Below are positions 24,346 through 32,698 of a stretch of DNA of 64,000 nt, in pieces (position 1 is the first letter of the stretch; each line of letters opens with the position of its first letter). A program made the translations under genes and the position numbers. The notes under the pieces were generated by a model. That model was given only the letters and a program-made list of their open reading frames with translations. It made no database searches and was not told the DNA's origin. Source of the DNA: Arthrobacter sp042667405 (GTDB lineage Bacteria > Actinomycetota > Actinomycetes > Actinomycetales > Micrococcaceae); assembly GCF_042667405.1 (NCBI RefSeq), contig NZ_JBHVAL010000007.1:1-64000 (forward strand). Reading direction: 5' to 3'.

Positions 24346-25233
24346 CTAGTTGGAGACCATCAGTTGGGCGAGCACCTGCGCCGGCCTGTTGGTGGTGATC
24401 TCGTGGATGCCCAACCCCTGGCACAGTGCAACGTCCTTTTCGGAATCCACAGTCCACACCCGAAATATACGCCCGGCTTCCAACCAGCGCTGCACGTTCC
24501 GGGCATGTTCGCGCACGTAGTCAATGCCCGGACCGGCAATGCCTACCTGCCCTTCGTCGAGCACACGCTCCGCGTCTTCCTGGGCCGCCTTCATGACGTT
24601 GGCCACGGCGCCGCCGGTGAGGAATCCGAGGCCAAGCTCCTGGCGAATTTCCTGGACAGTGAAGTCATCCACCAACTGGCAGATGTGCTGCCCGGGAACG
24701 GACTGGAGCAGTCGTTGGACCGAATCGGAGTCGAAACTCATGAAGGAGATCTGTATATTCTCCAGCCGGGATTCTTCGGGCGACCATCCTTCTTCCTCCA
24801 GGAGCGCGATGACCCGCTCCTCGAGTTTGAGCCCATAAGGGCTTGGGTGCTTGAGCTCGATCGCCAGCCCAATATCGCGGCCGGCTCCACGCAGGATGTC
24901 CAACAATTCAGGCAGCGTCAGGAATTGGTCGGCCACTCCCCCGTAGGCATCAGGAATGCGGGCACCCTTCCAGGATGAGAAATCCAGCGACCTGAGCTGC
25001 TCCAAGGTGTGCTCGGAAACAGGCCCGGTTCCCGTGGAAGTGCGGTCCAGATTGGCATCATGCAGCAGGACTACGTGCTGGTCCCGGGTCAGGTGGACGT
25101 CGCACTCAACACCGTCCGCGCCGTCGGCGATCGCCTTCAGATAGGCCGCCCTGGTGTGCTCAGCGTAGGCGGCGCTGGCGCCGCGGTGGGCGTAAACCTT
25201 GGGGCGGAGCGGAGCGAAGTCGTCGGTGGTCAT
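24346..25233 (-). CDS. Glycerophosphodiester phosphodiesterase
   Basis: A 295-residue GDPD-family TIM barrel that hydrolyses glycerophosphodiesters to glycerol-3-phosphate and an alcohol. Catalytic landmarks: HRGASAAYAEHT with the first His, ADGVECDVHLTRDQHVVLLH with Glu/Asp metal ligands and the second His, then IGLAIELKHP. No signal peptide, so it is cytosolic. ATG 25233 starts MTTDDFAPLRPKVYAHRG; the frame continues to 25311 without family similarity. It is divergent from the DUF445 gene. Confidence 0.93.
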   Translation of the reverse strand: MTTDDFAPLRPKVYAHRGASAAYAEHTRAAYLKAIADGADGVECDVHLTRDQHVVLLHDANLDRTSTGTGPVSEHTLEQLRSLDFSSWKGARIPDAYGGVADQFLTLPELLDILRGAGRDIGLAIELKHPSPYGLKLEERVIALLEEEGWSPEESRLENIQISFMSFDSDSVQRLLQSVPGQHICQLVDDFTVQEIRQELGLGFLTGGAVANVMKAAQEDAERVLDEGQVGIAGPGIDYVREHARNVQRWLEAGRIFRVWTVDSEKDVALCQGLGIHEITTNRPAQVLAQLMVSN

Positions 25234-25283
25234 GCAGACACGGTAGCCCACACCGCTGTCCGAACGGGGACTACGCTGGGCTA

Positions 25284-26639
25284 ATGCAGGTGAACTCTGA
25301 GCGAATCCCAACTGAAGACGTCACCACGCCGGAGCCGAACCCCACGCGGCGGGGTGACGCGGACGCGCGGGGCCGTTCCGCCGTCGTCGATCTTTCCCCG
25401 AGTGAGAGGGAAAAAGCGGCCGCGCTCCTGCGCATGAAGCGTTTGGCGCTGGCCCTGCTGCTTGCCATGGCGGTGATCTTCACCGTGGCCTTTGCACTTC
25501 AGAAGCAGTATCCGTGGTTGGAGTATGTGCGCGCCGCGGCCGAGGGCGGCATGGTGGGCGCCTTGGCCGACTGGTTCGCCGTGACGGCCCTGTTCAAGTA
25601 CCCCATGGGATTGCGGATCCCGCACACGGCCATCATCCCCCGACGCAAAGACCAGATCGGTGAGTCACTCAGCGAATTCGTCGAGAGCAACTTCCTCTCA
25701 CAGGAGGTTGTGCAGGAGAAATTGGCGAGCATCGATATTGCCCGCAAGGCCGGGCAGTGGTTGTCCGGCCCCGGAGGTGCTGAACGCGTGGCCAAGGAGG
25801 GCGGCGCTGCGATCCGCGGCGCATTTACGGTCCTCAACGACGACGACGTGCAGGCAGTCATCGAGGGCATGGTCCGCAAGCACCTCCTCACTCCCCCGTG
25901 GGGCCCTCCCGTAGGGCGGATGGCAGAACGGATCTTCGCCGACGGTCATCATCACAGGCTGGTGGACCTCTTGGTGGACCGCGCCGCAGACTGGGTGGAC
26001 GCCAACCATGCGACGGTAAACCGGCTGGTGTCGGACCGGTCTCCGCTGTGGGTGCCGACGTTTGTCGATGGACTGGTGGGTGACCGGGTGCACGTGGAGC
26101 TTTCCAAGTTCGTCCGCGCCGTACAGGCAGACCCGAACCACCAGGTCCGCCAATCAATCGATGCCTACCTCACCGACCTCGCGCAAGACCTTCAGTACGA
26201 CCCGGTGATGATCGAGCGCGCGGAGGGCATCAAAGCGCAGATCCTCGGCGACCCTGAGGTCCGCGAACTGGCCTCCCGCACCTGGGGGACGGTCAAGACC
26301 GCGCTGCTCAACGCCGTCGACGATCCCGACAGCGAGCTGAGCCAGCGCTTCAAGAGCGCCGTGCGCGACTTCGGTACGCGCCTGGTAAACGACGAAGAAC
26401 TGGCCGGCAAGGTCAACACCTGGATCGGCGACGCCGCCGGGTATCTGGTGAACACGTACCGCTCGGACATTGCCGGCGTCATCTCGGACACGGTGGCGCG
26501 TTGGGATGCCGAGGAGACATCGCAGAAGATCGAGCTGCAGGTGGGCAAGGACCTCCAGTACATCCGCATCAACGGAACCGTGGTGGGCGCGTTGGCCGGT
26601 TTGGCGATCTTCACCGTGGCCCACTTGCTCTTCGGCTGA
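25284..26639 (+). CDS. DUF445 membrane protein
   Basis: A 451-residue DUF445 protein. The N-terminal about 50 residues are polar, then one helix (LALALLLAMAVIFTVAFAL), the hallmark AAAEGGMVGALADWFAVTAL and IPHTAIIPRRKDQIGESL, a long helical body and a C-terminal helix (VVGALAGLAIFTVAHLLFG). Two terminal membrane helices and a large soluble centre are typical. Function is unknown. ATG 25284 lies 50 bases from the divergent GDPD gene. Confidence 0.87.
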   Translation: MQVNSERIPTEDVTTPEPNPTRRGDADARGRSAVVDLSPSEREKAAALLRMKRLALALLLAMAVIFTVAFALQKQYPWLEYVRAAAEGGMVGALADWFAVTALFKYPMGLRIPHTAIIPRRKDQIGESLSEFVESNFLSQEVVQEKLASIDIARKAGQWLSGPGGAERVAKEGGAAIRGAFTVLNDDDVQAVIEGMVRKHLLTPPWGPPVGRMAERIFADGHHHRLVDLLVDRAADWVDANHATVNRLVSDRSPLWVPTFVDGLVGDRVHVELSKFVRAVQADPNHQVRQSIDAYLTDLAQDLQYDPVMIERAEGIKAQILGDPEVRELASRTWGTVKTALLNAVDDPDSELSQRFKSAVRDFGTRLVNDEELAGKVNTWIGDAAGYLVNTYRSDIAGVISDTVARWDAEETSQKIELQVGKDLQYIRINGTVVGALAGLAIFTVAHLLFG

Positions 26640-26685
26640 GCCCGGCACCCTGGAGCTACCGGGTGGGCCTTCGTACCTTCGACGC

Positions 26686-27120
26686 ATGCCTATCAAACTT
26701 GAGAACGTCGGGATTGCTGTCCGGAACCTCGAAGAGACCATAGCCTTCTTCACCGACCTCGGTCTGACGGTGCTGGGCCGGGACACTGTGAGCGGCGACT
26801 GGGCCGACACCGCCGTGGGACTCGACGGAAACCACGCCAAGATCGCGGTCCTCCAAACCCCGGACGGCCAGGGCCAACTGGAGCTTTTCGAGTACCTTCA
26901 CCCCGATGCGATCGAAACGAGCCCAACGCTTCCCAACGAGATCGGCATGCACCGCGTGGCTTTCTCCGTTGACGACATCGACGCCGCCCTGGAGATCGCC
27001 GCCAAGCACGGATGCACCCCGTTGCGCGGCGTGGCCAACTATCAGGACGTCTACAAGCTGACGTACCTCCGCGGTCCCAGCGGCATCCTGGTCATGCTGG
27101 CGCAGAAGCTGCAGGGCTGA
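26686..27120 (+). CDS. VOC (glyoxalase/dioxygenase-fold) family protein
   Basis: A 144-residue vicinal-oxygen-chelate protein: IKLENVGIAVRNLEETIAFF in the first beta-alpha-beta unit and GMHRVAFSVDDIDAALEIA with GPSGILVMLAQ in the second. Candidate metal ligands (His in GMHRVAF, Glu in QLELFEY) are present, so it may be an enzyme rather than a resistance-type binder. Substrate is not recognisable. Likely read from its own promoter 46 bases after the DUF445 gene. Confidence 0.8.
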   Translation: MPIKLENVGIAVRNLEETIAFFTDLGLTVLGRDTVSGDWADTAVGLDGNHAKIAVLQTPDGQGQLELFEYLHPDAIETSPTLPNEIGMHRVAFSVDDIDAALEIAAKHGCTPLRGVANYQDVYKLTYLRGPSGILVMLAQKLQG

Positions 27121-27130
27121 CTGCTCCGCT

Positions 27131-27904
27131 TTAGCCTAAGAGATGCACCATCTGTCCCGGCCTGGCCTGCCCGATCAAGTCAAGGTCGTCGTCGCGGACC
27201 ACTGCAATCACGGGCGACTTCGCGGTGGCCGGTCGGTCGGCGAGGGCGATGACGGGAAGGCCCGACGCCGGCAGCACCACAGAGCCTGCCTCCAACGGTT
27301 GGGCCTGGGGTGCTGGAGCCGAGGCCACCTCCAGCGGCCGCCCCGCCAGCCGCGCACCGACGCGGTCGGACTCGGGTGAGAGAATCCATGGTTCCGTGGT
27401 CAACCGAAGCCACAATCCGGCGTCGTAATTTGGCACCCGCGGTCCGCGCGTAATCCGGGCGACCACCGGCCGTTCGGGGTCCAGTGCGCGCCGGGCCGGC
27501 TGGTGGATGTGCGGGAATCCCTGGCCTGGAGCCTTGCCGAAGGCGACGGTGGTGCCCGTCTGGAGCGCTCCGCGCCCTGTAAATCCGCCCTGCACGGCAA
27601 CGTAGTAGCGGATCCCGAACCTGGCGGGACCAAATACCAGCACGGCGCCGGGAGCCACGCGGACTGGTTTGTTCAGTGGTAGTTCGTCGCCGTTGAGGGT
27701 CACTACGCCCTCGGCACCGGTCACGGCGATGGCAGAGCCCGTGACGAAGCGCAGCTTCAGGCCCCCTACCAACACCTCAAGCCCCGGCGCCGTGGCGGAG
27801 TTGCCCAGCAGGGCGTTGGCCAGGTCCATGGACGCGCGGTCCAGGACGTGCTCAGGGTCAAGGACCAGGCTTGAGGGCCCGGGATCCACCACTACCGCAC
27901 CCAT
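27131..27904 (-). CDS. 5-oxoprolinase subunit C-like protein (PxpC/KipA family), N-terminally shortened
   Basis: A 257-residue protein of the biotin-dependent-carboxylase-like/PxpC family, which with PxpA and PxpB cleaves 5-oxoproline using ATP. Conserved parts: LEVLVGGLKLRFVTGSAIAV, YYVAVQGGFTGRGALQTGTT, and a C-terminal DRVGARLAGRPLEV ... VILPASGLPV-like strand set. The usual N-terminal TVQDLGR...GV...GA.D block is absent: VVVDPGPSSLVLDPEHVLDR runs straight into DLANALLGNS. Family members are usually about 290-310 residues. Either this copy lost about 20 or more residues or it is a divergent form. No pxpB gene is beside it. Confidence 0.72.
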   Translation of the reverse strand: MGAVVVDPGPSSLVLDPEHVLDRASMDLANALLGNSATAPGLEVLVGGLKLRFVTGSAIAVTGAEGVVTLNGDELPLNKPVRVAPGAVLVFGPARFGIRYYVAVQGGFTGRGALQTGTTVAFGKAPGQGFPHIHQPARRALDPERPVVARITRGPRVPNYDAGLWLRLTTEPWILSPESDRVGARLAGRPLEVASAPAPQAQPLEAGSVVLPASGLPVIALADRPATAKSPVIAVVRDDDLDLIGQARPGQMVHLLG

Positions 27905-27943
27905 GCGACCTCCCTCCTCACGAATTCTGCCGTTCCCTCGAAA

Positions 27944-28693
27944 TCAGGCAAACGCCTCAATGTTCACGCCCGCCTGCTCAAGGCCTTCGCGCACAGCCGC
28001 TGCCATGTTGACCGCTCCGGGGGTGTCGCCGTGGATACACAGGGAATCGGCCTGGACGGGTACAACCGAACCGTCGATGGCCACAACTTCCTTGCGTGTG
28101 GCCAGCCGCACGGCCTGCGCTACCACAGCGGCGGTATCGTGCAGCACGGCGCCTTCCTGCGTGCGGGGAACCAGGGTGCCATCGGGCAGGTAGGCCCGGT
28201 CCACGAATGCTTCGCGGAAGACCGGGTGCCCTGCTTCGTCGGCCAGTGAGATCCAGGCCGAGCCCGGCAGGCCCAGCACGGGAAGACCGGGATCGTAGGC
28301 GTGGACGGCAGCGACCACTGCTTCGGCTTGCTCCGCGTCGCGCACGATCCTGTTGTACAAAGCGCCGTGGGGCTTCACGTAATCGACCGAGGCTCCGACG
28401 GCGTGCGCCATCCCGTCCAGGGCTCCGAGCTGGTAGAGCACGTCCCCGAAGAGCTCATCGAAGGTCATATCGAGAGAACGCCGGCCGAAACCGGCCAGGT
28501 CCCGGTAGCCCACGTGGGCGCCGACGCGCACGTCGAGTTCGAAGGCGGCGCGGCAGCTGTCCAGCATGGTGAGCGGATCACCGGCATGGAATCCGCAGGC
28601 CACGTTGGCGCTGCTCACGATGCGGAACATGGAAGCGTCGTCGCCCATGGTCCAGGAGCCGAAAGACTCTCCCAGATCAGCGTTCAAATCCAC
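27944..28693 (-). CDS. pxpA: 5-oxoprolinase subunit A (LamB/YcsF family)
   Basis: A 249-residue LamB/YcsF protein, the catalytic-type subunit for ATP-dependent 5-oxoproline opening. VDLNADLGESFGSWTMGDDA at the start, ANVACGFHAGDPLTM, VGAHVGYRDLAGFGRR, VKPHGALYN and IHGDTPGA are the conserved blocks. I place the start at the GTG 28693, because the family begins with (M)DLNADLGES and an AAGG site lies 8 bases upstream; the frame runs open to 28813. It overlaps the upstream EcsC gene by 17 bases. PxpB is missing from the locus. Confidence 0.87.
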   Translation of the reverse strand: MDLNADLGESFGSWTMGDDASMFRIVSSANVACGFHAGDPLTMLDSCRAAFELDVRVGAHVGYRDLAGFGRRSLDMTFDELFGDVLYQLGALDGMAHAVGASVDYVKPHGALYNRIVRDAEQAEAVVAAVHAYDPGLPVLGLPGSAWISLADEAGHPVFREAFVDRAYLPDGTLVPRTQEGAVLHDTAAVVAQAVRLATRKEVVAIDGSVVPVQADSLCIHGDTPGAVNMAAAVREGLEQAGVNIEAFA

Positions 28694-29495
28694 TGTTATC
28701 GCCTTCCGATGTCGGGTTCTCAAGGACATTTTTGCGTGCATTCGGCAGCAACTCGCCTGGAATGGTGTCCGGCAGGGGGCCGAACGCTTCCTTGGCTGTG
28801 GCCACAACAGCACGGCCCATCATCATATTGCCCGCACCGCCCACGACTGCACCCACGCCAAACGGCAGTGCGCGGCCCAGGAAGGCCGAGCCCTGCTTCT
28901 TCAACAGGTTCTTGAGGAACGCGCGCTGGATGGTGTCGCGGATGACGCCGAAGCCGCTTCCGGGAATCTTCTTGGTCAGGGTCTTGCCCCAAGCGTTTGT
29001 GACACCCTTGCCACGTCCAAGCGATTGGCCGCTCAGGGCGCCGAGCATGGACGTTCCTTCCTCACCCAGCATGATGGCCATGACCATGGTTTGCGCCCGT
29101 ACGGGGTCAGTGAGCCGGATGCCGTGGAGTTCAGCCAACGAAGAAGCGTACAGGGCGGTGGTCTCCAGGAAGCCCACCGTTGCGAGCGCGGAGAGTCCCA
29201 GCGACGCCGCTGTTCCGATCCCAGGCACGACGGCGATGGCCCCCACCCCGGCTCCCCCGCCGGAGATGGCGAAGAGGTAGTGGCGCTCCAGTCTGGCAGC
29301 CAGCTGTGCCGGGGAATCGTTTGGGTGTCGCCGCTGAAGCCTGCGAAGGTTGGCCAGGACAAGGGGGCGCTGGACTTCCACTGCCTTCAGAAGCACGTTG
29401 TGCACTCCCGGCTTGGTGTTGCCTTCGGCATCGAAGACTGCGTTGTGCGCTGTCTCTTGGGCGATTTTCACCGCCGGGTTGGGGCGCTTTTGCAT
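28677..29495 (-). CDS. EcsC-family protein
   Basis: A 272-residue EcsC-like protein with glycine-rich hydrophobic stretches (ISGGGAGVGAIAVVPGIG ... LGLSALATVGFLETTAL; LPFGVGAVVGGAGNMMMG) suggesting membrane association. Function is not established in actinobacteria. ATG 29495 has AAGGAG 8 bases upstream; a GTG two codons earlier is too close to it. The 3' end overlaps pxpA, so it may be part of that transcript. Confidence 0.72.
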   Translation of the reverse strand: MQKRPNPAVKIAQETAHNAVFDAEGNTKPGVHNVLLKAVEVQRPLVLANLRRLQRRHPNDSPAQLAARLERHYLFAISGGGAGVGAIAVVPGIGTAASLGLSALATVGFLETTALYASSLAELHGIRLTDPVRAQTMVMAIMLGEEGTSMLGALSGQSLGRGKGVTNAWGKTLTKKIPGSGFGVIRDTIQRAFLKNLLKKQGSAFLGRALPFGVGAVVGGAGNMMMGRAVVATAKEAFGPLPDTIPGELLPNARKNVLENPTSEGDNSGFER

Positions 29496-29690
29496 GTTCA
29501 CCTCTCCTTGGCAGCTCTGTTTATTCAGGGAACTGATGGTTTTAGCCTATGCCACACTCCTGCGTTGCGAGGCCCGATCTGCGCCCTATGTGGACACTAT
29601 TCCGCGCAGAGCGGACCCCACAATTGGCCTCCCCGGCGTAGACTGAGGGCACTTACGGAAGCAGTCCAGCAAGGACAGGGAGTATCCGTC

Positions 29691-29858
29691 ATGAACGCCC
29701 CGGACAAGAACGAACACGTCATCCGGCATCACACCGACGCCCCGGCAGAGGGTGAAACTGAAGGCTGGGTTCCGCACGACACCGGCCTGCACAGCCAGGA
29801 CCCGGCCGAAGGCCCGGACATCGACGACGGCGACGCCCCGCCGTCGGGCGCTTCTTGA
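29691..29858 (+). CDS. Small acidic hydrophilic protein
   Basis: A 55-residue frame, MNAPDKNEHVIRHHTDAPAE to DGDAPPSGAS. It is rich in Asp, Glu, Pro and His with no hydrophobic segment, so probably unstructured. A GGGAG ribosome site lies 9 bases before the ATG. It sits alone between divergent EcsC and the MFS gene. No function can be assigned. Confidence 0.5.
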   Translation: MNAPDKNEHVIRHHTDAPAEGETEGWVPHDTGLHSQDPAEGPDIDDGDAPPSGAS

Positions 29859-29924
29859 CCTGACGTCCCCGCGTCGGCGCGGGACCACCTTACGCAGCGC
29901 CTGCCCCAGGTCTAGGCTGGTGAA

Positions 29925-31217
29925 ATGGCCGCCCTGAGAGCGCTGCGCCCATTTATGCACCGGGAATTCCGGGTGTTGATCTCCGCTCTGTCCATCTCCA
30001 TTTTCGGATCCGGCATGTGGGCAGTGGCAATGGTCTATGAGGTCATCCACCTGGGCGGTGGCCCGCTGGAGTTGTCGTTGGTGGCCACGGCCGCGAGTGT
30101 GGGGCTGGTCGGCTTCGTACTGGCAGGTGGCATCGCCGCAGACCGGTTCCCCCAGCGTCTCCTCATCATCGCCGTTGAAGGCGCCAACCTGGCCGTGATC
30201 GCCACGGTAACGCTCCTGGCGATGCTCAACGTCCTTCAACTCTGGCATTTGGCCATCGGCGCTTTCGTCCTTGGCGTGGGCCAGGCCTTCTTCTTCCCCG
30301 CCTACTCCGCCATCCTTCCGCGTATCCTGCCCGCGGAGGACCTCCTGGCCGCAAACGGCATGGAAGGCACGGTCAGGCCCATCCTCCAACAGGCCGCCGG
30401 ACCCGCGATCGCCGGCATCCTGGTGGCGGCTTTCTCGCCTGCGCACTCAATTGCAGGGGTGGCCGCCTGCCATTTCCTGGCGTTCGCGATCCTGAATTTC
30501 CTGGGGCGGCAGAATCCCAGCGTCCCCGAAACATCCCCGGAGCACGCATCAAGGTCCTTCTTCCGTGACCTCCGCGAGGGCTTCGGCTACACCGTCCGAA
30601 CTCCCTGGCTGCTCTGGACACTGGTATGGGCATGCCTGTCCGTGCTGTTCCTGATCGGGCCCATCGAGGTCCTGCTGCCGTTCGTGGTCCGCGACCAGCT
30701 CGGGGGCGACTCCAGGATGTTCGGTTTCCTGCTTGCGGTCATGGGTGTAGGAAGTGCGGTGGCCGCATTGGCAACTGCCTCCTTCCCACTGCCCCGCCGC
30801 TACCTGACGGTCATGGTGGTGACGTGGGGACTGGGCAGCCTGCCCGTGGCCGCCATTGGGTTCATGGACAGTGTGTGGCTGCTTGGAGCAGCCATGCTCA
30901 TCTTCGGCGTTACGGAGGGCATGGGAACCGTCATCTGGGGCACGCTCCTGCAACGCCGCGTCCCACGGCATCTGTTGGGACGGATTTCGAGCCTGGACTT
31001 CTTTGTTTCCCTGGCCTTGATGCCCGTGTCGATGGCGCTCGCCGGACCCGTCGCCGAGGTGGTTCCGATCTGGCTGATTTTCCTGGTGGCCGGGTTGGTG
31101 TGCCCGATCATGGCGTTCGTGGCCGTGTTCGCGGCGCGCATGATGACGGACGAAATCGAAAATCCGCTGACGCCTGCCGAGACCGAGGCGACGGATACGC
31201 AGCCCGACGCCGTTTAG
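29925..31217 (+). CDS. MFS exporter of the MFS_3 / drug-efflux type
   Basis: A 430-residue 12-helix major facilitator protein. FRVLISALSISIFGSGMWAV in helix 1, LAGGIAADRFPQRLLI as the loop 2-3 motif, and PAYSAILPRILPAEDLLAAN are typical of the EntS/DHA3-like group that exports siderophores or drugs. No siderophore synthesis genes are near. The substrate is unknown. Confidence 0.87.
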   Translation: MAALRALRPFMHREFRVLISALSISIFGSGMWAVAMVYEVIHLGGGPLELSLVATAASVGLVGFVLAGGIAADRFPQRLLIIAVEGANLAVIATVTLLAMLNVLQLWHLAIGAFVLGVGQAFFFPAYSAILPRILPAEDLLAANGMEGTVRPILQQAAGPAIAGILVAAFSPAHSIAGVAACHFLAFAILNFLGRQNPSVPETSPEHASRSFFRDLREGFGYTVRTPWLLWTLVWACLSVLFLIGPIEVLLPFVVRDQLGGDSRMFGFLLAVMGVGSAVAALATASFPLPRRYLTVMVVTWGLGSLPVAAIGFMDSVWLLGAAMLIFGVTEGMGTVIWGTLLQRRVPRHLLGRISSLDFFVSLALMPVSMALAGPVAEVVPIWLIFLVAGLVCPIMAFVAVFAARMMTDEIENPLTPAETEATDTQPDAV

Positions 31218-31232
31218 CTGGGCACCGCTGCC

Positions 31233-32219
31233 TTATGCAGGCGCGGGCCCCGTGGTGCGGCGGGTCACCAGGTGCGGCGTCCGCACCAGGTGGGTGGCCG
31301 GCGTCGTGCCTTCCAAGCGGTCGACGGCGCGGTCCACCGCAGCGTGGGCCAGCAGTGGCGCGTCCTGGCTGATGGAGGACAACTGGACGTAGCTGAGGCG
31401 GGCGAATTGGCTGTCGTCATATCCCAGGACCGACACGTCGTCCGGGACGCGGAGTCCGGCGGCGCGGAAACTCTCCCAAACACCCAGCGCACAGCGGTCG
31501 TTGAAAGCCACGACGGCGGTGGGCAAGTCCTGCTGCAGCTCACGTCCGGCGCGCAAACCGTCTTCTTCCGTGGGGCCGCCCGGGACGATTCGGGCGGGCA
31601 GTCCCCGGCGCGTCATCTCTTGCTCGAAGGCCTCCCTGCGCTGCGGGCCCGACACGGCCACTCCGCCGTCCACGTGGGCGATGCGCCGATGACCCAGCGA
31701 GGTGAGATGCTCGATCGCCAGGTGGATGCCGGCGTGGTCGTCGCTGCTCACTGAGTCCAAGGAATCGCCAACGTCGTCCCGGAGGAGGCTGACTACGGGC
31801 AACCGGGCAGCATAGGCGGCGAGTTCCTGCTCTGCAAGGGTCGGGGAAATCATGATGAGGGCTTCGCAGCCGAGATCCAGCAGCGATTCCACGGCCCGTT
31901 CTTCGGAGCGCCCGTGAGCCACGGCGCTCAGTGCTATGTCGTAGCCCCGGAGGGTGGCACCGGCATAGGCGGCATCCACGATTTCGGCGTGGAAGGCCTG
32001 CGCCGTGGAGAAACTCACGCCCAGGAGCCTCGTGCGGCTGCTTCGGAGAAGGCGGGCGCGGCTGTCCGGTCTGTAGCCGAGTGCGCGGGCTGCTTCACGC
32101 ACTTTGAGCCGCGTGGCATCCGACGCACCCGGAGCATCCCGCATGACGATGGAAACCAGCGCTCGCGAAACACCTGCAGCTTCCGCTACGTCCATCAGCG
32201 TAGGCCGTTTGCCCGTCAT
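31233..32219 (-). CDS. LacI-family repressor of the divergent dehydrogenase operon
   Basis: A 328-residue LacI/GalR repressor. The N-terminal headpiece TLMDVAEAAGVSRALVSIVM with GYRPDSRARLL hinge is followed by a sugar-binding domain (LGVSFSTAQAFHAEIVDAAY ... VVAFNDRCALGVWESFRAAG). ATG 32219 has GAGGAGG directly upstream. Its promoter region holds one copy of TAGAACGATCTA and the divergent dehydrogenase has two more, so it probably represses both. The inducer is inferred to be a polyol or sugar. Confidence 0.92.
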   Translation of the reverse strand: MTGKRPTLMDVAEAAGVSRALVSIVMRDAPGASDATRLKVREAARALGYRPDSRARLLRSSRTRLLGVSFSTAQAFHAEIVDAAYAGATLRGYDIALSAVAHGRSEERAVESLLDLGCEALIMISPTLAEQELAAYAARLPVVSLLRDDVGDSLDSVSSDDHAGIHLAIEHLTSLGHRRIAHVDGGVAVSGPQRREAFEQEMTRRGLPARIVPGGPTEEDGLRAGRELQQDLPTAVVAFNDRCALGVWESFRAAGLRVPDDVSVLGYDDSQFARLSYVQLSSISQDAPLLAHAAVDRAVDRLEGTTPATHLVRTPHLVTRRTTGPAPA

Positions 32220-32247
32220 GGCCCTCCTCTGTTCGGGAGCCAGTCTA

Positions 32248-32259
32248 TAGAACGATCTA
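32248..32259. promoter_or_regulatory. LacI-type operator copy 1 (own gene)
   Basis: TAGAACGATCTA lies 29 bases upstream of the LacI start. It is identical to the core of both copies at 32617 and 32666 but lacks their outer C/G pair. Confidence 0.7.
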
Positions 32260-32294
32260 CTCTGGTGAAGCCCGGCGCAGGCCTTGAACGAGTC

Positions 32295-32329
32295 GTGCGG
32301 TCGGTCGCGACTCAGACGACCGACCGCAC
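32295..32329. repeat. 13-bp perfect inverted repeat in the LacI-dehydrogenase spacer
   Basis: Arms 32295-32307 and 32317-32329 (GTGCGGTCGGTCG and its complement) flank a 9-base loop. The stem is GC-rich with no T-run. It lies 76 bases upstream of LacI in the 479-base divergent spacer, which otherwise holds only the operators and no convincing gene. It could be an insulating terminator or a second regulator's site. Confidence 0.55.
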
Positions 32330-32616
32330 TAGCCCGTTCACGCAGCGATGGCGCCCCGGGCGGGCCCCAGAACCCGCCACACCCATCGCTGCCAACTGTG
32401 CCGATGACACGCGACGCAGCCGAAAAGGGCAACGGCGCTGTACGCGGGTCAATGACATGGGCACTGGATATGTACTCTGACCTCCGAAAACGTGACGCGG
32501 AGTTCCGAAGAATATTTTTCGACAAGGTCTTCTGCGCAGGGATTCAGCTGCTTTCGGGGATTGCTTTGAGACTTTTTCGAACCGCGCAATGATCGTGCTT
32601 ACTCAGCCCGGCCAGA

Positions 32617-32630
32617 CTAGAACGATCTAG
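32617..32630. promoter_or_regulatory. LacI-type operator copy 2
   Basis: CTAGAACGATCTAG, with CTAGA/TCTAG arms. It lies 69 bases upstream of the dehydrogenase start and 49 bases from copy 3, a spacing that would allow looping or a roadblock between promoter and start. Confidence 0.75.
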
Positions 32631-32665
32631 ACAGTGCGCGCATCCCCATGCAACCATGAAAGTGA

Positions 32666-32679
32666 CTAGAACGATCTAG
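32666..32679. promoter_or_regulatory. LacI-type operator copy 3
   Basis: CTAGAACGATCTAG, identical to copy 2 over 14 bases. It ends about 10 bases before the AAAGGAG ribosome site of the dehydrogenase gene, so a bound repressor would block elongation or initiation. Confidence 0.75.
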
Positions 32680-32698
32680 AGCCTTCAAAGGAGCCACA

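Noticed and set aside
27905..27943. A frameshift upstream that would restore the PxpC N-terminus
   Set aside because: Only 39 bases separate the gene from pxpA, too few for the missing block; so the shortening is real rather than a simple frame error.
32284..32592. A 102-codon frame in the LacI-dehydrogenase spacer
   Set aside because: Low-complexity Arg/Pro start, it crosses the hairpin, has no ribosome site and no recognisable family; the spacer is better explained as regulatory.
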